Below, in pieces: positions 16,301 through 23,194 of a DNA stretch of 64,000 nucleotides (position 1 is its first letter; every line of letters starts with the position of its first letter). The notes beneath the pieces were generated by a model. It saw nothing but the letters and a program-made list of their open reading frames with translations, did not search any database and was not told the origin of the DNA. The stretch comes from Amycolatopsis vastitatis (GTDB taxonomy: Bacteria > Actinomycetota > Actinomycetes > Mycobacteriales > Pseudonocardiaceae). The stretch is taken from positions 1-64,000 of the forward strand of contig NZ_NMUL01000004.1 of NCBI RefSeq assembly GCF_002234595.1. The letters are read 5' to 3'. The translations under genes were made by a program, and so were the position numbers.

Positions 16301-16817
16301 GCCGGCTCTGGGTGGCGTTTCGACGCTGCCGAAGCTGCCCGCGGTTCCGGCGCTGCCGGCGCTGGGTGGTCTGCCGGGTCACGGCACCGAGCGTGCCGAC
16401 CTGCCGACGGTTCCGGCGATGCCGGCCCTGGGTGGCGTTCCCGCGCTGCCGAAGCCGGCGCTGCCCGCGGTTCCGGCGCTGCCCGCGCTGGGCGGTCTCC
16501 CGGGTCACGGCACCCAGCGCGCCGACGTGCCGTCGGTTCCGGCTCTGCCGGCTCTCGGTGGCGTTTCGACGCTGCCGAAGCTGCCCGCGGTTCCGGCGCT
16601 GCCGGCCCTGGGTGGCCTTCCGGGTCACGGCACCGAGCGTGCCGACCTGCCGACCGAGGTCCTGCCGGTGATCCCGGCCGCTCCGGCCATCCCGGCCCAG
16701 CTCCCGGTCAACGCCAAGCTGCCGGTGCTGGACAGCACCCCGCAGGTGCCGGCGATGTCGGGCCTGGACTCCACCGGCTTCCTCGCGAAGCTGCTGGGTC
16801 TGATCAAGCGCAAGTAG
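13341..16817 (+). CDS. Giant secreted protein with about 14 chaplin-like repeats
   Basis: A 1158-aa exported protein. The ATG at 13341 follows AAAGGAG; the signal peptide (VQTALVTGGLLMLGTGIASA) ends near residue 28. Residues about 112-840 hold about 14 repeats of 50-60 aa, each opening with a motif like SGNVIQVPVGLPAEVFG (also GNVVGAPIALPVKF, GNIVKAPLAGAG) and running into a Gly/Asn/Thr/Asp-rich linker. This resembles the Streptomyces chaplin core (SGNVVQVPV.VPV.VCGN) but almost all repeats lack the paired Cys. Residues about 850-1130 are LP-rich repeats (GLPT.GLP, then four VPALPALGG units). The protein ends in a short hydrophobic basic tail (GFLAKLLGLIKRK). A surface-coat or amyloid role is inferred from similarity. 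Confidence 0.85.
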   Translation: MQTWAKRGVQTALVTGGLLMLGTGIASADEDVNPDAPASPLDLNVTAPVQEANNAVGTPFGQLDLPEEQTELSTKPATQAANEAARQLDESSPINNSALGAKFTPSHNNLKGNKVAGDIVVPIQIVDNAVGVIGDAHVQGTDHSQTWSHDQDVKTTGQDSSLAGNAVVLDWALPVQIAGNGGGVAGGTGRVTGGSASQSTSETGDVATDGDGSALSGNVVAGQFATPVQVTGNAASYLLGNGQSHGYTADTVASSGGSLLSSGDKASGSGNVVGAPIALPVKFNCNSGAVWGSLSNSDGCATSADATAGDTRKGSLGIPTYLETSGNDSFLSGNGAAASLSPIANVAGVAGSWIGNASAGLPCDGSSSSTVDSGGFVQTAGDNSSGSGNVLNPSVALPVEAFGIGGTYIGQADAAHDNTTDANAGNGSYTKGNGAVLGGNIVNTQAAGAPEVFGIGGSHIGNATGSATEDKTVTAGAYDGTQGNDSSGSGNVIQVPVGLPAEVFGIGGSFIGQGSGAADETKVVSGGGGGSTHDDNGFLSSNLGTVPASLPVQVANIGGAFIGQGHGKGSTDTTSNAGGDVKANGPAGAGAGNLIEAPVSLPLQAMGVGGALGGIGTGENDNITDSSAGGDAVTDGRDGALTGNIVKAPLAGAGTVFGDGLAAAALGTGAGTNDVASEAGGDATTNGDRGSVAGNIIGVDALPVAQVFGDAVSVAGVAKGTGINMTEVENAGDDTTSGVEGAVSGNILDLPVTAIAQLFGDAVTVGGVAHAVGDNTLTTENGGKAVTAGDQSSLSGFNLYHPFVLPVQIFGVPLELLGEATAVATDATSIDEDVDPIAYPIEGSELAADELPSLAALRSGLPTTGLPSLGGFTGGLPTGGLPTAGLPLLAGLTQGLPTKELPSLTGLASGLPTAGLPVQGLPALPSVAPMGTGRADVPPVTSPVPALPALGGVPALPKLPAVPALPALGGLPGHGTERADVPSVPALPALGGVSTLPKLPAVPALPALGGLPGHGTERADLPTVPAMPALGGVPALPKPALPAVPALPALGGLPGHGTQRADVPSVPALPALGGVSTLPKLPAVPALPALGGLPGHGTERADLPTEVLPVIPAAPAIPAQLPVNAKLPVLDSTPQVPAMSGLDSTGFLAKLLGLIKRK
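13674..15830 (+). repeat. Coding repeats: about 14 chaplin-like units
   Basis: The protein repeats start with GN and recur about every 51-55 codons: GNKVAG, GNAVVL, GNVVAG, GNVVGA, GNGAAA, GNVLNP, GNIVNT, GNVIQV, SNLGTV, GNLIEA, GNIVKA, GNIIGV, GNILDL and a terminal GFNLYH. They are diverged at DNA level, so this is an old expansion. Confidence 0.8.
16170..16655 (+). repeat. Four near-identical tandem repeats of about 120 bp
   Basis: Units at 16170-16289, 16290-16409, 16410-16535 (126 bp, two extra codons) and 16536-16655 encode VPALPALGGV...LPGHGTERAD with few changes. Their near identity contrasts with the diverged upstream repeats and points to recent duplication or ongoing recombination. 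Confidence 0.9.
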
Positions 16818-16826
16818 TGCGGTGAA

Positions 16827-16855
16827 GCCGGGCGGGTTCCGCGAACCCGCCCGGC
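16827..16855 (+). terminator. Terminator of the chaplin-like gene
   Basis: GCCGGGCGGGTTC (16827-16839) and GAACCCGCCCGGC (16843-16855) form a perfect 13-bp stem with a 3-nt loop, 9 bp after the stop codon. Confidence 0.85.
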
Positions 16856-16988
16856 CCACGAACCCCGCTATCACGACGGCAGGCGCTCCACGCGCCGCGA
16901 GGGTGACCTCGCACGGAGCGCCCCGGCCACGCGATCGCGGTGCGGGCTCGCCCGCGAACACCGGATAGCTCTCCTTCCCTGGAGACGA

Positions 16989-17023
16989 CGAGCCCCAGGA
17001 GCCGACATGGCTCCTGGGGCTCG
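16989..17023. terminator. Terminator of the dioxygenase gene
   Basis: CGAGCCCCAGGAGCC (16989-17003) and GGCTCCTGGGGCTCG (17009-17023) form a perfect 15-bp stem with a 5-nt loop, 16 bp beyond the minus-strand stop codon. Confidence 0.85.
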
Positions 17024-17038
17024 TTCGCGTCGGCGGGA

Positions 17039-17809
17039 TCAGGAGAACTGCAGGGAACGCTTCGCCAGGCCGTGCCAGAAGCCGTCGATCACCGTGCGGC
17101 CGGAGCCTTCGTCGGAGCTGGCGCCGAGGGAGACGAACAGCGGCGCGAAGTGCTCGATCCGCGGGTGCGCGAGCGTCGCCGCCGGCGCCTTGTGCCGGAA
17201 GTCGAGCAGCGTGTCGACGTCGCCGCTGCGCAGGACCTCGTCACCCCAGTGGTCGAACTCGGCCGACCACGCCGGCGGCGTCCCGTCGGTGGACCGGGCC
17301 ATCCCGCTCAGGTTGTGGGTGAAGAAGCCGCTGCCGATGATCAGCACGCCTTCGTCGCGCAACGGCGCGAGCTTGCGGCCGAGGTCGAACAGCTCCCGCG
17401 GGTCGAGCGAAGGCATCGACACCTGCAGCACCGGGATGTCGGCGTCCGGGTACATCTCGACGAGCGGCACGTAGGCGCCGTGGTCGAGGCCGCGCTCCGG
17501 CGCGTCGTGCACCGGCGTCTCCGTCGAGCGAAGCAGCTTCCGCACCTTCGCCGCCAGCTCCGGCGCACCCGGAGACGCGTACTTCACCTGGTAGTAGCGC
17601 TGGGGGAAGCCCCAGAAGTCGTACACGAGCGGCACGGTCGTGGTGGCCCCGATGGTCAGCGGCGCCTCCTCCCAGTGCGCCGACACGACCAGGATCGCGC
17701 GAGGCTTCGGCAGGTCGGTGGACCAGCCGGCGAGCTGGCGGGTCCAGGTGGCGTCGTCGGCGAGCGGCGGGGCGCCGTGGCTGAGGTAGAGGACCGGGGT
17801 GCGGGTCAT
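17039..17809 (-). CDS. DODA/LigB-type extradiol dioxygenase family protein
   Basis: A 256-aa cytoplasmic enzyme of the class III extradiol ring-cleavage dioxygenase family, closest in style to 4,5-DOPA dioxygenase (YgiD/DODA). These are Zn or Fe(II) enzymes opening catechol rings. The conserved motifs are LYLSHGAPPL near the N-terminus, VVSAHWEEAP, GLDHGAYVPL and GSGFFTHNL, which contain the family's metal and acid-base His residues. The start is the ATG at 17809 after GGAG; nine in-frame codons upstream lack a site. It lies 64 bp downstream of a MarR-like gene on the same strand. The natural substrate is unknown; a defence role against quinones or catechols fits the regulators. Confidence 0.9.
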   Translation of the reverse strand: MTRTPVLYLSHGAPPLADDATWTRQLAGWSTDLPKPRAILVVSAHWEEAPLTIGATTTVPLVYDFWGFPQRYYQVKYASPGAPELAAKVRKLLRSTETPVHDAPERGLDHGAYVPLVEMYPDADIPVLQVSMPSLDPRELFDLGRKLAPLRDEGVLIIGSGFFTHNLSGMARSTDGTPPAWSAEFDHWGDEVLRSGDVDTLLDFRHKAPAATLAHPRIEHFAPLFVSLGASSDEGSGRTVIDGFWHGLAKRSLQFS

Positions 17810-17824
17810 CGTGCGCTCCAGTGC

Positions 17825-17836
17825 TTGAAAGTTCAA
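17825..17836. promoter_or_regulatory. Palindromic operator candidate upstream of dioxygenase gene
   Basis: TTGAAAGTTCAA is a 12-bp inverted repeat 15 bp upstream of the dioxygenase start, with AACTAC directly adjacent. This type of site fits a MarR/HxlR-class repressor such as one of the two neighbouring regulators. Confidence 0.45.
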
Positions 17837-17873
17837 CTACTAGAGCAGACGCCGCTGAGTTCCCGGATATTCC

Positions 17874-18266
17874 TCAGGTGGCTTCGAGGTTGGCCGCGCA
17901 GCGCTCCAGGGTGCGGATCGTCGCGCGGTAGTCGTCGTCGCCGATGCCGTCGATCGCGAGCGTGCGGAAGGCGTTGACGCGCTGCTCGACGCGCGCGTGG
18001 GCCTCGCGGCCCGCGGCGGTGAGCTCGCCGTTTCCGGCCACCCAGCCGCGCTCGCGCAGGTCGGCGATCTTCGGGGTCATCGAGCCCTCCGCGGCGACGA
18101 ACGGCGCCATCACCGTGTCGACCTCCTCCGGCGTGTGGGCGCCGAGGGCGATCGTGTTGAGTACCTGCCAATGCCGCCGGGTCAGCGACTCGTCGTCGAG
18201 GATCCGGCCCATGGAGGATTCGAGAAGCTCGTGGAGGTGGCGCAGCCACCAGCCGAGGGGTTTCAT
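17874..18266 (-). CDS. MarR-like winged-helix regulator
   Basis: A 130-aa protein with MarR-type organisation: N-terminal helix (WWLRHLHELLESSMGRIL), winged HTH (SLTRRHWQVLNTIALGAHTP through MTPKIADLRERGWVAGNGEL) with the typical TAAGREAHARVEQR wing-to-helix sequence, and a C-terminal dimerisation helix. The start ATG follows AGGAG with a 5-nt spacer. It is upstream of the extradiol dioxygenase on the same strand and divergent from a second MarR gene, sharing a 66-bp intergenic region with a strong palindrome. It probably controls itself and the dioxygenase. Confidence 0.82.
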   Translation of the reverse strand: MKPLGWWLRHLHELLESSMGRILDDESLTRRHWQVLNTIALGAHTPEEVDTVMAPFVAAEGSMTPKIADLRERGWVAGNGELTAAGREAHARVEQRVNAFRTLAIDGIGDDDYRATIRTLERCAANLEAT

Positions 18267-18290
18267 GGAGACTCCTGAATGTCGATGAAC

Positions 18291-18316
18291 AACTACATGT
18301 AAAACTACATGTAGTT
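18291..18316. promoter_or_regulatory. Palindromic operator between divergent marR genes
   Basis: AACTACATGTAGTT (18303-18316) is a perfect 14-bp palindrome. Its left part is repeated as AACTACATGT at 18291-18300, 12 bp away, so two sites lie on the same DNA face. It sits between both divergent starts and is the likely autoregulatory operator. Confidence 0.65.
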
Positions 18317-18332
18317 CGGAGGTGGAGCAACC

Positions 18333-18785
18333 ATGACGGACGCGGTGGCCGACGTCGAGCGCGCCATGATCGCGATCCGCCGCAGTCAGCAGCGCCGGGC
18401 CCTCAGCCGGATCGGCAAGGCGAGGGGCCGCGGCGCGCACGACCCGGTGCACGAGCTGCTCGACATCGTCGAGGAGCTCACCGAACGCGGTGAGCCCAGC
18501 ACGGTGACGGCCCTGAGCGCGGCGATGGGCGTCGACCAGCCGCGCGCCAGCAGGCTCGTGGCGCGCGCGGTCGAACAAGGCCTGCTTCGCCGCGAAGCCG
18601 ATCAGCGGGACGGACGGCGTGCGGTGCTCGTGCCGACCGAAGCCGGTCAGGCGCACCTCGACGAGATGCACGCTTTCCGCCGCGGGGTGTTCGCGGAGGT
18701 CATGGCGGACTGGCCGGACGAGGACCGCGACACCTTCGGCAGGCTCCTCACCGCGTTCGTCCGCGGGTACAGCGCGCTCGGCTAG
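18333..18785 (+). CDS. MarR family transcriptional regulator
   Basis: A 150-aa MarR repressor. The wing-HTH is clear: TVTALSAAMGVDQPRASRLV is the recognition region and READQRDGRRAVLVPTEAGQ is the beta-wing with the conserved D-x-R-D-x-R pattern. C-terminal helices form the dimer interface (WPDEDRDTFGRLLTAFVRGY). The ATG at 18333 follows GGAGGTGG. It is divergent from another MarR-like gene over a shared palindrome and is followed by a strong hairpin, so it is probably monocistronic. The ligand is unknown. Confidence 0.92.
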   Translation: MTDAVADVERAMIAIRRSQQRRALSRIGKARGRGAHDPVHELLDIVEELTERGEPSTVTALSAAMGVDQPRASRLVARAVEQGLLRREADQRDGRRAVLVPTEAGQAHLDEMHAFRRGVFAEVMADWPDEDRDTFGRLLTAFVRGYSALG

Positions 18786-18801
18786 TCGTACAGACCGCAG
18801 A

Positions 18802-18836
18802 ATGCCGTTCGCGACGGGGTCCGTCGCGAACGGCAT
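18802..18836. terminator. 16-bp perfect terminator hairpin
   Basis: ATGCCGTTCGCGACGG (18802-18817) and CCGTCGCGAACGGCAT (18821-18836) pair perfectly around a 3-nt loop between convergent genes. It is one of the strongest hairpins in the window and lacks a T-run. Confidence 0.85.
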
Positions 18837-18949
18837 CCGGCGTGATGGTCCACCCCCCTCGGTGGGCCGCCCGGATCAGCGGACCAACAGCCGCCCGGTG
18901 GTGCGGGCCTGGCCGTTGACCGTGATCCCCCCGTTGGGTGTGCGGTTGG

Positions 18950-19351
18950 CTAAAGGCTGACCTGGTAGACGCGGCCGCCCAAGTTGGGGTCGCCGCTCGG
19001 TGCCCGGCGCTGGCAACGCAGGTTGAAGCCGACCCCGCCCTCGACGGTGCCGAGGTAGTGCATGCCCGAGTCGCCCCGGTCGATGTAGACCCAGCTGGTC
19101 ACGCCGATGCCGTCGATGTAGAGCTGGCACCGCTCGCCGCCCGCGGCGTGGTCGGTCAGGGCGATGAGGATCTTCTTGACCGTGGTGGTGGACCACGCCG
19201 GCGGATACGGATCGCACACGGTGCCCGGCCCGGTGGCGTTGCTGCAGGTGAAGGTCGCGGGGACCGCGGCCGACGCAGCCGGCGCCATCGCCGTGGCCAA
19301 GCCGGCGGCGCCGAGCAGGACGGCGAACAAAGACGGCATTTTGCTCTTCAA
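18950..19351 (-). CDS. Small secreted protein, unknown function
   Basis: A 133-aa exported protein. The signal peptide is MKSKMPSLFAVLLGAAGLATA ending with an ASA site near residue 28. The mature part has four Cys (FTCSN, TVCDP, ERCQLY, LRCQR), enough for two disulphides, and strand-forming sequence (VTSWVYIDRGDSGMHYLGTV, VGFNLRC). It ends in VYQVSL. Downstream, another frame could encode a plausible continuation (see findings). No family was recognised. It is divergent from the nSTAND-WD40 gene by about 180 bp. Confidence 0.75.
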   Translation of the reverse strand: MKSKMPSLFAVLLGAAGLATAMAPAASAAVPATFTCSNATGPGTVCDPYPPAWSTTTVKKILIALTDHAAGGERCQLYIDGIGVTSWVYIDRGDSGMHYLGTVEGGVGFNLRCQRRAPSGDPNLGGRVYQVSL

Positions 19352-19531
19352 AGAATTCTCCTGGAAAGTGGGTCATTTCTGACTCCGTCGCTGCGGAATT
19401 CCTCCGGATCAATGTGATCCGGAGGCGAGTCAACCGGCCATTTGGTTGATAAGCAATGGTCAGCGCGGTGGTTATCAATTCTTGCGCGCCGATCGCCTCT
19501 CTGCGAAGCTGGTCACGGCCGGAGGAGGGGC

Positions 19532-22500
19532 ATGGGGCGGCGGGAAAGAAAGCTGGACGTCGACGCCGGTCCGACACAAAAGTTCGCCGGTGAGTTGCGA
19601 GAACTGCGGCAACGTGCCGGGAACCCGACTTACCGGGTAATGGCGGCTCGCGCGGGCTATTCCGCGCCCGCGTTGTCGCAGGCCGCCGCTGGGCAACGGC
19701 TACCGTCACTGGCGGTGACGCTGGCCTATGTCGCCGCGTGCGGCGGAGATGCCGGTGAGTGGGAGCCTCGCTGGCGGCGAGCGGCGCGCGATTCGGCCGC
19801 TCAGCCCGTCGAAGACGGTGCCGAAGACCCGCCGTACCTCGGGCTGGCCCGGTTCGAAGCCGAGGACCACGACCGGTTCTTCGGCCGGGACAACCTCATC
19901 GGCGAGCTGGTGGACCTGCTGGGCGACAGCCGGGTCGTGGCTCTCGTCGGCGCCTCCGGAAGCGGGAAGTCTTCGGTGCTGCGGGCCGGCCTGCTGCCCC
20001 GGCTGCGCGGCGAAGACCCGCCGCGGTTCGGCGCGATCCGGATGATCACCCCCGGCCCGCACCCGATGGCCGAGCTCGCCCGGATCCGGGCTTCGCCGGG
20101 GGACACCTTGCTGGTCGTGGACCAGTTCGAGGAGGTGTTCACCCTCTGCTCGGACCCGGCCGAACGCAGCGCCTTCCTCGGCGCGCTTCCGGCCATGGCC
20201 ACCCGGACGGAGCACCCGTTGCGGGTCGTCATCGCGATCCGGGCCGACTTCTACGGGCGCTGCGCGGAAGACCGGGCACTGGCCGAAGCGGTGAGCCGGA
20301 CGCACATCCTGGTCGGCCCGCTCACCGAGGACGAACTGCGGGACGTGATCGTGAAACCGGCGTCGGCGGCGGGGCTCGTCGTCGAACGCGCGTTGACCAG
20401 CCGGTTGATCGAGGAGGTCGTGCACCGGCCGGGCGGTCTGCCGCTGCTGTCGCACGTGCTGCTCGAAACTTGGCGCCGCCGTCGCGGCCGCACGCTGTCC
20501 CTCGACGGGTACGTCTCCTCGGGCGGGGTGCACGGCGCGATGGCGCAGACCGCGGACAGCGTCCACGAGAGCTTCACCGCGCAGCAGCAGGTGCTCGCCC
20601 AGCGGATCCTGCTGCGCCTCGTCGCGCCGGACGACGGCACCCGGCGGCCCGCCGATCGCGCGGAGCTCGTCAGCACGCAGCTGCCGCACGACGACACCGA
20701 GATCGTCCTCGCGCGGCTGGTCGCCGCGCGGTTGATCACGCTCGACGGTGAGACGGCCGAGCTGTCCCACGAGGCGCTGATCACCTCGTGGCCGCGGCTG
20801 GCGAACTGGATCGAGGAGAACCGCGAGTGGCTGCGGGTACACCGCGAGCTGACCGAGGCGGCCCGCCGCTGGGAGGAACTGGACCACGACCACGGCGCGC
20901 TGTACCGCGGCGCCCGGCTGACGGTCACCCGCGAATGGACCGAGCACGGTGGCCGGTCCGCGGACCTCAACCCCGTCGAGCGCGCGTTCGTCGACGCCAG
21001 CATCGCCGAGGCCGACCGCGAGCGCGCGACCTCGGCGCGCAGCCAGCGCCGCATCCGGTACCTCGCGATCGGGCTGGCGGCGGCGTTGCTCGTGGCCGTC
21101 GGGGTGGGCGTGACGGCGATCGGCCAGTACCGGGAGGCCGTGACCGCCGCCGACGTCTCGCGGTCCCGTCAGCTGGCCGCGGAAGCACTCGGGCTGGCGG
21201 ACTCCCGGCCCGGCACGGCGATGCTGCTCGGCGTGGAGGCCTTCCGCGCGGCGCCGACCCCCGAAGCCCGTGGCGCGCTGCTCAGCGTGGCGAACCGCCA
21301 GGCGTACCAAGCGGAGTTCACCGGGCACGGCGACGCGATCAGCAAAGTCGCCTTCAGCCCCCGCGACGACACGATCGCCACCGTGAGCAAGGACCAGACG
21401 CTCATGGTGTGGGACCGGGTGCACCACACCCGCCGCGCCGTTCACCGCGACCACGCGACCTGGCTGCGTGCCATCGCCTTCAGCCCCGACGGGCGGACCC
21501 TGGCCACCGGGGGCGACGACGGGAAGGTGGTGCTCTGGGACGCCGGGCTGGGCAAGCCGGCCGCCACGCTGACCGGGCAGGCGAACCGGATCAAGGACAT
21601 CGCCTTCGCGCCGGACGGGCACAGCCTCGCCGCGGCGAGGGCGGACGGCACTGTCGTCGTCTGGGACCTGGATCGCCGTGCCGAGCGCTTCCGGCTGACC
21701 GGGCACACCGGCGCGGTGCAAGCGGTCGCCTTCAGCCCCGACGGCCGGACCCTCGCCACCGGGGGCGCCGACGGCACGATCGGCCTCTGGCCGGCCGACG
21801 GCGGCGCGAGACTGGCCGCCCTGACCGGGCACACCCGCTCGGTCGACGACGTCGCGTTCAGCCCGGACGGCCGGACGCTCGCGTCGGCCAGCCCGGACCT
21901 GACCGTCCGGCTCTGGGACGTGCCGACGCGCGCCGCGCTGGCCACCTTGACCGGGCACACCGGCGAGGTGCGCACCGTCGCCTTCAGCCCGGACGGGAGC
22001 GTGCTCGCCTCCGCCGGGCACGACTACCAGGTCATCCTGTGGGACGTGCGGACGCGGCAGCCACGCGCCCACCTGACCGGGCACACCGACAACATCTATT
22101 CGGTCGCCTTCCACCCGCGGCTCCCGCTGCTGGCCTCGGCCGACGAAGACGGGCGGATGATCCTCTGGGACACGACCCGCGTGCCCCCGGCCGGCGACGC
22201 GGGCCCGGTCAACGCCGTCGCCTACAGCCCGGACGGGAAAACCCTGGTCACCGGCGGCGAAGACCGGTCCGTCCGGTTGCAGGCGCCCCACCGCGGTTCC
22301 GGGAGCACCGTCATCACCGGCCTTCGGGGGCCGGTCAACGCGGTCGCGTACAGCCCGGACGGCCGGACCATGGTGATCGGCGGGGGCACGGCCGTGCAGA
22401 GCACGGGCCGCCCCGACCAGATGCTGACGGTCTGGGACGTCACGAACCCGCAGGCGCCGGTGCAGATCGGCGAGCTGCGCGGGCACACCGACCGGATCAA

Positions 22501-23194
22501 GACCGTGGCCTTCAGCCCCGACGGGCGGTTGCTGGCCAGCGCTGGCAGCGACCAGACCGTGAAGCTGTGGGACCTCCGGAGCCGCCGGGAGGTGCTCAGC
22601 ATCGACGCCGGCGGCACGCTCAACACCGTCGCGTTCAGCCCGGACGGCCGGACGCTGATGTCGCTCTCCGGCAACAACCGGACCGCGACGCTGTGGAGCG
22701 TCCCCGACGGTGCCCGGGTGGCGACGCTGACCCACGACGGAGTGGTCAGCAAGGCGACGTTCAGCCCCGACGGCCGGACGCTCGCCGTGACGTCCATCGA
22801 CCGCACCCTGACCCTGTGGGACGTGCCGAGCCGGACGCGCACCGCGACGCTGACGCACAGCGAAACGCTGACGGGCGTTGCCTACAACCACGACGGCAGC
22901 CGCCTCGCGACCGGCGATGCGAAGGGGACCACGGTCCTGTGGGACACGGCCACGCTCACCCGCCTGGCCACGCTCACCGGGCACCACGGTGCGGTGACTT
23001 CGGTCGCGTTCAGCCCCGACGATCGCGAAGTGACCAGCAGCAGCCTGACCGGCGAGGTCATCACCTGGACCACCGACCCCGCCGAGGCGGCCGCCCAGAT
23101 CTGCGGCGCGTTGAACCGCAACCTCACCGCGGAGGAGCTGGCGCAGTTCTTCACCCAGCCGCCGGACCACGAGACGTGTGGGAGGACCGGCTAG
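19532..23194 (+). CDS. XRE-nSTAND NTPase with transmembrane helix and WD40 repeats
   Basis: A 1220-aa multidomain signalling protein. The order is: an XRE-type HTH (about 15-70, FAGELRELRQRAGNPTYRVM, SAPALSQAAAG); a novel-STAND NTPase domain (about 102-480) opening with YLGLARFEAEDHDRFFGR, Walker A GASGSGKSS (140-148) and Walker B LLVVDQFEEVF; a single TM helix (about 507-530, IGLAAALLVAVGVGVTAIG); then about 13-14 WD40 blades (VAFSPDGRTLAT...LWD) from about residue 590 to the end. The ATG follows GGAGGAGGGG. STAND ATPases switch on ligand binding, with WD40 as sensor. Similar large proteins occur in multiple copies in actinobacteria, mostly of unknown role. It overlaps convergent dnaB by 4 bp. 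Confidence 0.93.
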   Translation: MGRRERKLDVDAGPTQKFAGELRELRQRAGNPTYRVMAARAGYSAPALSQAAAGQRLPSLAVTLAYVAACGGDAGEWEPRWRRAARDSAAQPVEDGAEDPPYLGLARFEAEDHDRFFGRDNLIGELVDLLGDSRVVALVGASGSGKSSVLRAGLLPRLRGEDPPRFGAIRMITPGPHPMAELARIRASPGDTLLVVDQFEEVFTLCSDPAERSAFLGALPAMATRTEHPLRVVIAIRADFYGRCAEDRALAEAVSRTHILVGPLTEDELRDVIVKPASAAGLVVERALTSRLIEEVVHRPGGLPLLSHVLLETWRRRRGRTLSLDGYVSSGGVHGAMAQTADSVHESFTAQQQVLAQRILLRLVAPDDGTRRPADRAELVSTQLPHDDTEIVLARLVAARLITLDGETAELSHEALITSWPRLANWIEENREWLRVHRELTEAARRWEELDHDHGALYRGARLTVTREWTEHGGRSADLNPVERAFVDASIAEADRERATSARSQRRIRYLAIGLAAALLVAVGVGVTAIGQYREAVTAADVSRSRQLAAEALGLADSRPGTAMLLGVEAFRAAPTPEARGALLSVANRQAYQAEFTGHGDAISKVAFSPRDDTIATVSKDQTLMVWDRVHHTRRAVHRDHATWLRAIAFSPDGRTLATGGDDGKVVLWDAGLGKPAATLTGQANRIKDIAFAPDGHSLAAARADGTVVVWDLDRRAERFRLTGHTGAVQAVAFSPDGRTLATGGADGTIGLWPADGGARLAALTGHTRSVDDVAFSPDGRTLASASPDLTVRLWDVPTRAALATLTGHTGEVRTVAFSPDGSVLASAGHDYQVILWDVRTRQPRAHLTGHTDNIYSVAFHPRLPLLASADEDGRMILWDTTRVPPAGDAGPVNAVAYSPDGKTLVTGGEDRSVRLQAPHRGSGSTVITGLRGPVNAVAYSPDGRTMVIGGGTAVQSTGRPDQMLTVWDVTNPQAPVQIGELRGHTDRIKTVAFSPDGRLLASAGSDQTVKLWDLRSRREVLSIDAGGTLNTVAFSPDGRTLMSLSGNNRTATLWSVPDGARVATLTHDGVVSKATFSPDGRTLAVTSIDRTLTLWDVPSRTRTATLTHSETLTGVAYNHDGSRLATGDAKGTTVLWDTATLTRLATLTGHHGAVTSVAFSPDDREVTSSSLTGEVITWTTDPAEAAAQICGALNRNLTAEELAQFFTQPPDHETCGRTG

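Noticed and set aside
17039..18785. Part of an antibiotic biosynthetic cluster
   Set aside because: A lone DODA-type dioxygenase with two MarR genes has no adjacent biosynthetic enzymes. A catabolic or detoxifying role is simpler.
19706..23170. Long open frame (over 1100 codons) antisense to the WD40 protein
   Set aside because: Antisense frames stay open easily in GC-rich coding DNA. The plus-strand frame has clear nSTAND and WD40 motifs; the antisense product is Arg/Gly/Pro-rich with no domain.
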